64,000 bases of DNA, from assembly GCA_023461275.1 (NCBI GenBank), contig JAEYMI010000013.1:171500-235499 (forward strand), given 5' to 3'. This DNA is from Actinomycetes bacterium (lineage in GTDB: Bacteria > Actinomycetota > Actinomycetes > Mycobacteriales > Mycobacteriaceae). The notes beneath the pieces are model-generated. The model did no database searches. It saw nothing but the letters and a program-made list of their open reading frames with translations, and was not told where the DNA came from. How positions within the stretch are numbered: position 1 is the stretch's first letter; each line of letters opens with the position of its first letter. Made by a program: the position numbers and the translations under genes. Positions 8,299 through 15,820 of this stretch are shown piece by piece.

Positions 8299-8991
8299 AT
8301 GTCTGTTGTTGGGGATGGCGATATGCGCGATGACGAGCACCTGGACGACACCGGGGAAGACGCTCTCACCGAATCCGAGAGTGTCCGACATGTCGGCAGT
8401 TTCCGGTTCTTCTTCGATTCACAGATCTGGGAATGGTCCGACGAGGTTGCGATCCTGCACGGTTACCAGCCCGGCGAAGCGGTCCCGACCACGGAGCTGG
8501 TGGCCAGCCACAAGCATCCCGACGATCGCGAGAAGTTCGAGAAGATGCTCAGCGACATGCTGACTCACCGCACCCCGTTCTCCAGCGAGCACCGCATCGT
8601 CGACGCACAGGGCAACATCCGGTACATGACCGTGGTCGCCGAGCAGATGCGTGACGACGACGGAGTGGTCATCGGCACCGAAGGTTTCTACCTCGACATC
8701 ACCGGCCTGCACAGCCAGACCCTTCAGGAAGTCGACCGCCACGTCGGCCGGTTCCGGGAAACCCAGGCGGTGATCGAGCAGGCCAAGGGAATGCTCATGC
8801 TGGCCTACAGCGTCAGCGACGACCGCGCCTTCGAGGTCCTGCGATGGCGGTCGCAGACGTCGAACACCAAACTCCATGTCATCTGCCGCAACATCGTCGA
8901 CGGAAGTCGGCGTATCTCGTTGTCGGAGCACACCCGGCAGAGTTTCGATCAGTTGCTGTTGGGTTCCCACCAGTCCGACGCCGCGGAATAG
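8299..8991 (+). CDS. PAS-ANTAR antitermination regulator
   Basis: A 230-residue protein. An N-terminal PAS domain (about 30-140; the PAS core includes FFFDSQIWEWSDEVAILHGY and EHRIVDAQGNIRYMTVVAE) is joined to a C-terminal ANTAR domain (LQEVDRHVGRFRETQAVIEQAKGMLMLAYS..., about 145-205). ANTAR domains bind paired RNA hairpins and prevent termination; the PAS part would sense the signal. Starts at 8299 and 8323 are both possible, neither with a strong ribosome site. It is surrounded by sigma-factor regulators, suggesting a role in the same stress circuit, but no target hairpin pair was identified. Confidence 0.85.
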   Translation: MSVVGDGDMRDDEHLDDTGEDALTESESVRHVGSFRFFFDSQIWEWSDEVAILHGYQPGEAVPTTELVASHKHPDDREKFEKMLSDMLTHRTPFSSEHRIVDAQGNIRYMTVVAEQMRDDDGVVIGTEGFYLDITGLHSQTLQEVDRHVGRFRETQAVIEQAKGMLMLAYSVSDDRAFEVLRWRSQTSNTKLHVICRNIVDGSRRISLSEHTRQSFDQLLLGSHQSDAAE

Positions 8992-9015
8992 TCCGGAATC
9001 GCCCGAACAGCGGGC

Positions 9016-9915
9016 TCACGGCTCCCGCGGGCCGAGGGCCGAGCGCAACGTCCGCAGGGTCGAGGCCAGGATCCTCGACACATGCATTTGCGACACCCCC
9101 ACCTGCTTGGCGATCTCGCTCTGCGACATCGCATGAAAGAACCGCAGGACGAGAACTCGACGCTCCCGCTCCGAGAGGTTCTCCAGAACCGGTCTGAGCG
9201 TGGCGAATTCGTCGATCCGCGCGAGTTCGGGGTCATCGTCGCCCAGACGGTCGGCGATGGGGCGCCCGGCGTCGTCGGATGCGGCGTCGATGGAGGTTGC
9301 GGCGTAGGCCGAGCGTGCCATCAGGCCGTCGATCACATCGTCGACGGGGATGTCCAGGTGTGCGGCGAGTTCGGTAGGCCGCGGCGACCGTCCGAGCTGT
9401 TGCACCAATTCGTCACCGGCCCTGGCGATCTCGAGTGCCAGCTCCTGCGCGCGGCGCGGTACCCGGATCGACCAGGTGGTGTCGCGGAAGTGTCGCTTGA
9501 CCTCCCCCATCACCGTGGGGACGGCGAACGCGAGGAAGTCGGCGCCCTGTTCCGCGTCGAAGCGGTCCACCGCATTGACCACCCCGATGCACGCGACCTG
9601 CAGCAGATCGTCGAATGCCGCACCGCGATCGGCGTAGCGTCTGGCGATGTTCTCGGCCAGCGGCAGGCACCGACTGATGGCGTCGTCGCGCATCCGGGCC
9701 CGCCGAACGGCGTCGGGCTCGGCCCGCATCTCCGTCAGTACCGACGCGACGTCGGCGTAGTCATCATGTGCAGGGTCGTCATGCGCAGGGTCGTTATGTG
9801 CAGGGTCGTCATGTGCAGGGTCACCATGTTCGACGTCACCATGTGCAGAGTGGTCGTCCCCAGAGTCACCCTCACCGGATGACTCACCCACCTCGGGTGG
9901 CTGGGCAACGGGCAC
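9016..9915 (-). CDS. sigF: SigF/SigB-type alternative sigma factor
   Basis: A group 3 sigma factor. Region 2 (DDLLQVACIGVVNAVDRFD, about 102-120), the region 2/3 signature FLAFAVPTVMGEVKRHFRD, region 3 (RSPRPTELAAHLDIPVDDVIDGL) and region 4 (SERERRVLVLRFFHAMSQSEIAKQVGVSQMHVSRI) are all present. I place the start at GTG 9915, preceded by AGAGGA at five bases. This includes an unusual N-terminal stretch with five or six Asp-Pro-Ala-His-Asp-like repeats before DYADV, the point where mycobacterial SigF similarity begins. A start further upstream is open but lacks a ribosome site. RsbW-like and STAS genes lie on both sides; unlike mycobacterial usfX-sigF, the anti-sigma gene is not in the same operon. 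Confidence 0.88.
   Translation of the reverse strand: MPVAQPPEVGESSGEGDSGDDHSAHGDVEHGDPAHDDPAHNDPAHDDPAHDDYADVASVLTEMRAEPDAVRRARMRDDAISRCLPLAENIARRYADRGAAFDDLLQVACIGVVNAVDRFDAEQGADFLAFAVPTVMGEVKRHFRDTTWSIRVPRRAQELALEIARAGDELVQQLGRSPRPTELAAHLDIPVDDVIDGLMARSAYAATSIDAASDDAGRPIADRLGDDDPELARIDEFATLRPVLENLSERERRVLVLRFFHAMSQSEIAKQVGVSQMHVSRILASTLRTLRSALGPREP
9761..9850 (-). repeat. 15-bp tandem repeat in the sigma-factor 5' coding region
   Basis: Six units of 15 bp starting at 9761, 9776, 9791, 9806, 9821 and 9836 encode a five-residue Asp-Pro-Ala-His-Asp repeat on the minus strand; the last two are degenerate. Being a multiple of three, copy changes would keep the frame. Confidence 0.85.
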
Positions 9916-10110
9916 GGGTGTCCTCTCGCGGCGGTGAAAACGACGGTGTACCTGGTGTTTCGCCTGCGTATGGCTGTGCGCCTTGTACAGCGCTCCACAC
10001 CACCGTACGGTTGATCTCAGCGGTTCAGTCAATAGCTGCGTTGCGACCAAGACGCGCGATCTCACGATCGACGTCGGGCGTCGGTGCGACAACCAGGACG
10101 GACTCGCCTC

Positions 10111-10494
10111 ATGCACGTCACCTCCCACCAGCTCGACTCTGCGATCTCACCCACCTCAACCACAGCAAGCGATCCGATTTGCCTGCAACGGTTTCAGGGT
10201 GACATCGACGCGCAGACGGCGGCCGATTTCGCCGCCGCACTCGACCGCGTGTCCGGACAGAAGCCCGGCGCGGTCATTCTCGACATGAGCGGTGTCGATT
10301 TCCTCAGTGCGTCAGGGTTGGCGCTGCTCGTCGAATTCTGTGATGGCGCAGCACTTCTCGGCTGGCACGTGGTGTGCGTCGGACGGCGCGCGGTCAGCCG
10401 GCCGATCGAGGCGTGCGGGTTCGGGGATTCGGTAGCGGTGTTCGACTCACTCGAGGGTGCCGGACGCGCGCTCGCCACACTCGCCGACGACTGA
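10111..10494 (+). CDS. STAS-domain anti-sigma factor antagonist
   Basis: A 127-residue STAS protein of the RsbV/SpoIIAA type. It has the strand QRFQGDIDAQTAADFAAAL, the central motif VILDMSGVDFLSASGLALL containing the phospho-acceptor serine (Ser-Ala-Ser-Gly), and a C-terminal helix. When unphosphorylated such proteins bind the anti-sigma factor and free the sigma factor. It is divergent from sigF, and its last 48 bp overlap the last 48 bp of the convergent RsbW-like gene, so the two proteins that should bind each other are encoded tail to tail. Confidence 0.88.
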   Translation: MHVTSHQLDSAISPTSTTASDPICLQRFQGDIDAQTAADFAAALDRVSGQKPGAVILDMSGVDFLSASGLALLVEFCDGAALLGWHVVCVGRRAVSRPIEACGFGDSVAVFDSLEGAGRALATLADD

Positions 10495-10935
10495 TCCCAG
10501 ATCATCGATATCACTGCGGTTCTTGGCAATTCGCACGGTCACCAGACGCCCCTCACGGGTGTCGGCGTAGTCGATGGACTGCGCATCGGTGACGGTGCCG
10601 ACCACGTGCCACCCGAAACCGGTGGTGGCGATCTCGTGTCGAGGATCAACGAGGGTGCTCATCCGGCAGACCGCGGTCTGCTCACCGATATCGAGGACCA
10701 CGGTCAACGCCCTGTCCGGCCGCGCCGACGCGATCAGCTGCGAACAGATCTCGTCGATTCCGAGACGCAGATCGGCGACGTCGTCGATCGCCCAATCACC
10801 GCCGAAGAGCGCCTGTTCGGCCACCGCACGGATGATCGGCAGCGTCGACGACTGCGCGGCCACCGAGAGTGTCACGGGCACACCGAACACCTCGCCCCCG
10901 GACTGCTTGTTCACCCGCGGTTCCACCACCAACAT
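10447..10935 (-). CDS. RsbW/UsfX-like anti-sigma factor
   Basis: A 162-residue HATPase-fold protein. DDVADLRLGIDEICSQLI is the N-box region, close to that of mycobacterial UsfX; the later TTGFGWHVVGTVTDAQSIDY corresponds to the ATP-lid side. It should bind SigF and be displaced by a STAS protein. The ATG at 10935 has GGAGG only one base away, so the GTG at 10929 (seven-base spacing) may be the true start. A SigF-type promoter lies 32 bp upstream, giving the feedback loop usual in these systems. Confidence 0.85.
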   Translation of the reverse strand: MLVVEPRVNKQSGGEVFGVPVTLSVAAQSSTLPIIRAVAEQALFGGDWAIDDVADLRLGIDEICSQLIASARPDRALTVVLDIGEQTAVCRMSTLVDPRHEIATTGFGWHVVGTVTDAQSIDYADTREGRLVTVRIAKNRSDIDDLGSVVGECGERASGTLE

Positions 10936-10966
10936 TCCTCCTCACCGGATCCACTGGCTGAGCTGG

Positions 10967-10992
10967 TTACCCGCGAAGCGGCAGTTCCAAAC
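10967..10992 (-). promoter_or_regulatory. SigF-type promoter for the anti-sigma gene
   Basis: Minus strand: GTTT, 16 bases, GGGTAA. The -10 is 32 bp before the ATG at 10935. Same spacing as the two other candidates, and the expected autoregulated position. Confidence 0.7.
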
Positions 10993-11041
10993 GTCGGGCC
11001 GATGCCGCCGATGACACCACACCATGCAGAACAGGACCGGT

Positions 11042-11892
11042 ATGAAACCTGCCACCACGGCGCTCACCCCCGTCGAGAAGACCGCCATTCCCGCTAGAAT
11101 CCTGCCCGCCCCGACCGTCGTCGGCTTCGACCACGCAGAAGTGTATCGGCCACAAGAGGATTCGTGGCTGCTCATCGACGTGTTGCGCGAGCGGGGGCTG
11201 GCCGCGGGTGCACACGCCGCCGACCTGTGCACCGGCAGCGGTGTCATCGCTTATGAATGCAGCATTCTCGGCGCGCGGTCGGTGCTCGCCGTCGACTCAT
11301 CTGCGGCAGCCGTCGAGGCCACCCGGCGGCGTTGCGCCGACGCGTTGTCGCCGGTCACGGTCGAACACGCCGATGTCAGCGACCTACTCGACTGTGGCTT
11401 TCTCGACGGTGGATTTCTCGACGGTGGCTCTCTCGATGGGGGCCACCCGCGGGTTTCGACCTGATCACCTGTAATCCGCCATACGTACCCGCGCTCCCGA
11501 TCGCCCTCGACCCGCATGACGATGTCGTGGCGGCGCAGATGACCGTGGGACCGCACGAGAATCTGGGACCACGGCAAGCGTGGGATGCCGGCGCCGACGG
11601 CCGCGACGTGATCGACGCGGTGTGCGCCATCGCTCCGACACTGCTGCGTCCCGGCGGCACGATCCTGCTGGTGCACTCGGAGTTCGCCGACGTGCCGGCC
11701 ACCGCGACCGCCTTGACCCGCGCCGGTCTGCACACCGAGGTCGCCGCCACCGTAACCATCCCGTTCGGGCCGGTGCTGCGTCGTCAGAGTTGGTGGCTAG
11801 AAGCCCGCGGACTACTCGAACCAGGCTGTCGGACAGAGGTGTTGGCGGTCATCGCGGCAACTCGCCCGTCGCTTGAGAGCGCCGCACGATGA
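11042..11892 (+). pseudogene. HemK2/MTQ2-like methyltransferase, frameshifted
   Basis: The product should be a SAM-dependent N5-glutamine methyltransferase. The first frame gives VYRPQEDSWLLIDVL, the SAM motif ADLCTGSGVIAYE and DVSDLL, then hits a stop at 11462. The catalytic NPPY and the rest of the domain (GFDLITCNPPYVPALPIALDP to the end) lie in the next frame. Adding one base restores one continuous protein; the likely place is the run of five G at 11438-11442, at the end of a 15-bp tandem repeat. It is either a sequencing error, a slippage mutation or a programmed shift. Start 11042 has AGGA upstream. Its TGA overlaps the ATG of the CDSGH-type gene by four bases (ATGA). Confidence 0.8.
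11387..11442 (+). repeat. 15-bp tandem repeat ending at a G-run frameshift
   Basis: Units start at 11387, 11402, 11417 and 11432 and encode LDCGF, LDGGF, LDGGS and LDGG. They form a loop inserted just before the catalytic NPPY strand of the methyltransferase. The last unit contains GGGGG (11438-11442), where the reading frame breaks. Confidence 0.85.
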
Positions 11893-12089
11893 CCGAACCG
11901 CAGAACTGCTTGCCGGTCAGGATGACTCGCGGTGGTCCGGTGATGATCCCGGGCCCGGTCGACATCGAATTGCCCGACGGCACCCACGTGCGATCCGACC
12001 GGTTCATGGTGGCCCTGTGCGCGTGCGGTCGCAGCCGCACATATCCCATGTGCGACACCAGCCATCGTCGACGTCGGCCGCCGACCTGA
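11889..12089 (+). CDS. CDGSH-type iron-sulphur protein
   Basis: A 66-residue protein ending in CACGRSRTYPMCDTSH, which matches the CDGSH pattern C-x-C-x2-S-x3-P-x-C-D-x-S-x-H with Thr in place of the usual Gly. Three Cys and one His should hold a 2Fe-2S cluster used for electron transfer or redox sensing. The N-terminal GPVMIPGPVDIELPDG is typical of the small bacterial members. It is translationally coupled to the methyltransferase before it, and I recall this pair recurring in actinobacteria near haem-oxygenase-like iron enzymes such as the one at 13959. Confidence 0.88.
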   Translation: MTEPQNCLPVRMTRGGPVMIPGPVDIELPDGTHVRSDRFMVALCACGRSRTYPMCDTSHRRRRPPT

Positions 12090-12205
12090 TCCCCAACCGC
12101 TGGTCGAGTGCTCCGAGCCGCCAGGCGAGGAGCGTATCGAGACCCTGACCGGTAGTTATCTCGAATCGTCCATCCAATATCCGCAACGTCGACAAGAATC
12201 GAAGA

Positions 12206-14026
12206 ATGGCCCCCATCGAGGACTACGCCGTCATCGGCGACTGCCGGACCGCTGCGCTGATCTCCCACAACGGGGCCGTCGACTGGTTTTGTGTGCCGCG
12301 CTGCGATTCCGCGTCGATCTTCGGTGCGCTGCTGGGCACCCACGACCACGGCTCATGGGGTCTGGCACCGGCGGACTCCGACGCCCGCGCCACCCGAACC
12401 TACGACGAGGACACCCTCATCCTCGTCACCCGATGGGAGACCTCGACCGGTGTAGCCGAGGTGCACGAGTTCATGCCGATCGACGGCGGCCGCGTCGATC
12501 TGGTCCGCCGGGTGGTCGGGGTCTCCGGGCACGTCGAGTTCACCACCGACCTGCGGATGCGCTTCGATTACGCGCGGGCGGTGCCGTGGGTGTCGCAGGT
12601 CGGCGACGACAAGGGCCCTGGTCTGCGCGCCATTGCCGGACCCGACGCGGTCGTCGTGCGCGGCCTGGAATTACACGCCGACGGCAGCGTGCACCGCGGC
12701 ACATTCACCGTCGAACCGACGATCACCGTCGACCTCGTGCTGACCTGGTATCACTCCTACCGTGACGAACCGGCACCGCTCGACGTCGACGCCGCGCTCG
12801 ATGAGACGCGCACGTGGTGGGAGGACTGGGCGTCGCAGATCGACCACGAAGGTCCGCATCACGACGCGGTGGTGCGATCACTGATCATCTTGCGCGCGTT
12901 GACCAATCTCGACACCGGCGGCATTGTCGCCGCGGTCACCACGTCGTTGCCCGAGCAGTTCGGCGGGGCACGCAACTGGGACTACCGTTACGTGTGGCTG
13001 CGCGATGCCTCGCTGACCCTGGAAGTGCTTGCCGGCCATGGCTTTCTATCAGTCGCCGAGCATTGGCGGATGTGGTTGGTGCGCGCCATCGCCGGCAATG
13101 CCGATGAGTTGCAGATCGTGTATGGCGTTGCCGGAGAACGGGATCTGATCGAGCGCGAGATCGACAGCCTGCCCGGCTACGAAGGTTCCGCACCGGTCCG
13201 CGTCGGCAACGGGGCGGTCGACCAGTACCAGGCCGACGTGATCGGCGAGGTGATGGTGGGCTTGGAGTCGGCACGCTTGGCCGGCCTCGAGGAGATCCCG
13301 CTGTCGTGGTCGCTGCAGCGTTCACTGCTCGAGCAGGTCGAGTCCAACCTCGAGCGTCGCGATCAGGGCATCTGGGAAATGCGCGGCGAGCCACAGAAAT
13401 TCACCTATTCACGAGCGATGATCTGGGCGGCCTTCGACCGCGGGGTGCGTGCCTGCGAGCAATGGGGACTCGACGGCTCCCCCGACCACTGGCGGGAACT
13501 CCGCGACCGCGTACGAGCGGAAATCGATTCGGAGAACGTCGATCCCGAGGGCGGATACTTCGTTCAGCACACCAAGACCACCGAGGTCGACGCGTCGCTA
13601 CTGCTGCTCCCCCAGGTGGGGTTCTGCGCCCCCGACGACCCGCGCATGCTCGCGACCGTCGCCGAGATCGAGCGCACCTTGATCCGCGACGGCCTGGTGA
13701 TGCGTTACCGCACCGCCGGCGGCCTCGACGGACTCGAAGGCGACGAACACCCGTTCCTGGCGTGCAGCTTTTGGCTGGTCACCCAGTATGCGAACAGTGG
13801 TCGCTACGACGACGCCGTCGCGTTGATGGACCGCGCCTGCGGCACCGGCAACGAGGTCGGGTTGTTCTCCGAGGAGTTCGACGTCGCCGAGCGTCGGCAG
13901 GTGGGCAACACTCCGCAGGCGTTCTCACATCTGGCGCTCGTGCAGGCCGCCGACGCGCTCAGCGGTCATCAGCTGGTCGGTCATCACCAGGGCAGTCGTC
14001 AACAGAGCGGTCACCGAGCAGGCTGA
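12206..14026 (+). CDS. Glycoside hydrolase family 15 (glucoamylase/trehalase-like)
   Basis: A 606-residue cytosolic GH15 protein. The N-terminal beta-sandwich begins IEDYAVIGDCRTAALISHNGAVDWFCVPRCDSASIFGALLG, which is the usual opening. The alpha/alpha-barrel has ARNWDYRYVWLRDASLTLEVL and a helix containing EMRGEPQKFTYSRAMIWAAFDRG. Mycobacterial relatives of this size hydrolyse trehalose, so trehalase is the best guess, but glucoamylase-type activity cannot be excluded. The last 68 bp overlap the 3' end of the convergent iron-enzyme gene; that tail (HQLVGHHQGSRQQSGHRAG) looks like an extension beyond the domain. Confidence 0.85.
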   Translation: MAPIEDYAVIGDCRTAALISHNGAVDWFCVPRCDSASIFGALLGTHDHGSWGLAPADSDARATRTYDEDTLILVTRWETSTGVAEVHEFMPIDGGRVDLVRRVVGVSGHVEFTTDLRMRFDYARAVPWVSQVGDDKGPGLRAIAGPDAVVVRGLELHADGSVHRGTFTVEPTITVDLVLTWYHSYRDEPAPLDVDAALDETRTWWEDWASQIDHEGPHHDAVVRSLIILRALTNLDTGGIVAAVTTSLPEQFGGARNWDYRYVWLRDASLTLEVLAGHGFLSVAEHWRMWLVRAIAGNADELQIVYGVAGERDLIEREIDSLPGYEGSAPVRVGNGAVDQYQADVIGEVMVGLESARLAGLEEIPLSWSLQRSLLEQVESNLERRDQGIWEMRGEPQKFTYSRAMIWAAFDRGVRACEQWGLDGSPDHWRELRDRVRAEIDSENVDPEGGYFVQHTKTTEVDASLLLLPQVGFCAPDDPRMLATVAEIERTLIRDGLVMRYRTAGGLDGLEGDEHPFLACSFWLVTQYANSGRYDDAVALMDRACGTGNEVGLFSEEFDVAERRQVGNTPQAFSHLALVQAADALSGHQLVGHHQGSRQQSGHRAG

Positions 14027-15020
14027 TGCCGTCGCGCCATGCCGCCTGCAGGCCTGCGTCGAATCTGTTCTCCACCAACAGGAATCCGCGGAGACCGAGG
14101 ACGACGTCGGGTTCGAGTTCGGGTTCGTCGGCCAACAACGCGCCCACTACGTCGGTGCGCAGGATCTGCTCGTGGACGGCGTCGGCCTCCACGTGCTCGG
14201 CGTAGAAGTATCGGCACGCCCGCGGTGCGTCGAGTGCCTCCAAGCCGGCGAGCAGGCGCGCCGAGCCGGGCGAGGAGGTGATCTCGGTGGCGGCGAGATG
14301 CCCGACCGTCGCGCCGCGCAGCGATCGTCGTAAACCGAAGAGCGACATCAGGTTCACCGGTGCCAACGCCCACCCGGGCGCCTGATCGAGATAGTGCAGG
14401 TTGTCGGCGTTGAGCTCCGATGCCCGCAGCAGGTCGGCGAAGAGTTTCTGGTGCACCGCACTGCCGCGGCCCCCGCCGAACTCGTCGAATTCGACGGCGA
14501 CGAACGCGGCCTTGGCGGTTCGACGCAGCCGGGGAATCGCCCAGGCGTGCGGGTCGGCCTCCTTGAGGTGGTAGAGCGACCTCATCGCGAACATGTCGCG
14601 GAACTGCTCCCAGGATGGGTTGTCGCGCAACAGGTATGACACCCCATCACCGTCGGGTGGGGTGATGCTGAGCGCGTCCATCTCGTCGACGGCACTGACG
14701 CCGCTGAGGTCGCCGAGGTCGGCCCGCACCGCATCGAGGAAATGGTCTTCCAGTGCGCGCCGGAATCCGATCACCGAGACGTCCCACTCGCGGTCGTCGT
14801 GGACACCGTCGAATCCGCCGTAGTGCAGTTCGTAGGCGACGTAGAGCGCGAGTTGCAGATCATCGCCGTAGGGGTCGGTGGTGGTCACGTCGCGGTCCCC
14901 GGGCACGTCGACTCCGGTGGCCAGGGCGTCGATGAGCTGTGCGGAGAGCGGGCCGCGCGGGTGCGGCAGTCGGGCTCCGACGACGACGCGTGCGGGAGGG
15001 CGTTGAGCGGTGGCATGCAT
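13959..15020 (-). CDS. Iron-containing redox enzyme, haem-oxygenase-like diiron fold
   Basis: About 353 residues, helical. Probable iron ligands are visible as Glu/His pairs: YELHYGGF, FRRALEDHFLD, VEFDEFGGGRG and YFYAEHVEADAVHEQIL, in the order seen in haem-oxygenase-like diiron oxidases. Substrate unknown. The ATG at 15020 is followed by MHATAQRPPARVVV; a second ATG nine codons further upstream is less likely. A SigF-type promoter stands ten bases before the start, so the mRNA would have a very short leader. The C-terminus is acidic (DDCPGDDRPADDR) and comes from the 68-bp overlap with the GH15 gene. Confidence 0.8.
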   Translation of the reverse strand: MHATAQRPPARVVVGARLPHPRGPLSAQLIDALATGVDVPGDRDVTTTDPYGDDLQLALYVAYELHYGGFDGVHDDREWDVSVIGFRRALEDHFLDAVRADLGDLSGVSAVDEMDALSITPPDGDGVSYLLRDNPSWEQFRDMFAMRSLYHLKEADPHAWAIPRLRRTAKAAFVAVEFDEFGGGRGSAVHQKLFADLLRASELNADNLHYLDQAPGWALAPVNLMSLFGLRRSLRGATVGHLAATEITSSPGSARLLAGLEALDAPRACRYFYAEHVEADAVHEQILRTDVVGALLADEPELEPDVVLGLRGFLLVENRFDAGLQAAWRDGISLLGDRSVDDCPGDDRPADDR

Positions 15021-15029
15021 AGGTGTCGG

Positions 15030-15055
15030 GTACCCGGTGCCGGGCGCGATCAAAC
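15030..15055 (-). promoter_or_regulatory. SigF-type promoter for the iron redox enzyme
   Basis: Minus strand: GGTTT, 16 bases, GGGTAC. The -10 hexamer ends ten bases before the ATG at 15020. The hexamer and spacing are identical to the promoter at 8188-8214. Confidence 0.7.
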
Positions 15056-15068
15056 CCCGTGGTCGCGG

Positions 15069-15740
15069 TCACTGACCGGCGGTGAACGGCTCGCCGTCGA
15101 ACGTCTCGCGGGTGACGAAGTCCTCGACGCGCTGTCGGCGCAGGCGGGTGAGTTGTTTGACCGGCTTGCCCAGTGGCAGCAGAGCGACGACGGCGTGGGT
15201 GTCGGGGATGGCCAGCAGTTCGCGGAGCTGCGGTTCGGCGGCGATCGCCACGGTGGTCAGCGTGCCGCCGAAGCCGCGCGATCGGGCGGCGAGCAGGATA
15301 TTCCAGACCAGCGGGTAGACCGATGCGCCGCCGACGAGGCCGACGCGGTCGAGGTCCTGGTCGACGGCGGCGAGCACACCGAGTTCGACGCACACCACGA
15401 GCACCACCTGCGCGGCGGTCAACGACGACTGGAACGCCTGCGCGCCGTCGACGGCGTCGATGTCGCGCTGGGTGACCGACGTGGGATGCACCGGATTCCA
15501 CGGATTCTCGCCGGCCGCCCGCTGCGCGAGGTATCGCCGTGCGGCGGGCAGACCGAGTTCGACGAGTTGCTGCCGGGTGTCGGGGTCGCGTACGACGACG
15601 ATGTGCGCGCCCTGCCGGTTGCCGCCGCTAGGTGCGAACCGGGCGTCGTCGAGGATCGCCCAGAGAGTCTCGTCGGGGAGCGGGTCGTCGGTGAACTTCC
15701 GGGCGGCGAAGGTGGTGCGCAGAACGTCGGCGAACTCCAT
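15069..15740 (-). CDS. Nitroreductase-family FMN protein
   Basis: A 223-residue flavin oxidoreductase. The N-terminus (FADVLRTTFAARKFTDDPLPDETLWAILDDARFAPSGGNRQ) carries the Arg and Ser/Asn FMN contacts, and GVLAAVDQDLDRVGLVGGASVYPLVWNILLAARSRGFGGTLTT is the typical central segment. The physiological substrate is unknown. It lies just upstream of the iron redox enzyme on the same strand (49 bp from its stop to that start), but the SigF-type promoter sits between them, so the two may be separately controlled. Confidence 0.88.
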   Translation of the reverse strand: MEFADVLRTTFAARKFTDDPLPDETLWAILDDARFAPSGGNRQGAHIVVVRDPDTRQQLVELGLPAARRYLAQRAAGENPWNPVHPTSVTQRDIDAVDGAQAFQSSLTAAQVVLVVCVELGVLAAVDQDLDRVGLVGGASVYPLVWNILLAARSRGFGGTLTTVAIAAEPQLRELLAIPDTHAVVALLPLGKPVKQLTRLRRQRVEDFVTRETFDGEPFTAGQ

Positions 15741-15766
15741 GATCGGAGCGTATCGAAATCACCAAC

Positions 15767-15805
15767 TCCGTAGCTTTGGTCGTCAATAACGACCAGGACT
15801 ACGGA
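15767..15805 (-). terminator. Hairpin after the SDR gene
   Basis: TCCGTAG and CTACGGA close a hairpin whose interior (TTGGTCGT/ACGACCA) also pairs, with a five-base loop. It lies 16 bases beyond the SDR stop at 15821 and before the nitroreductase start. There is no T-run, as is common in high-GC genomes. Confidence 0.5.
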
Positions 15806-15820
15806 ACTGTTCGAACCGAC

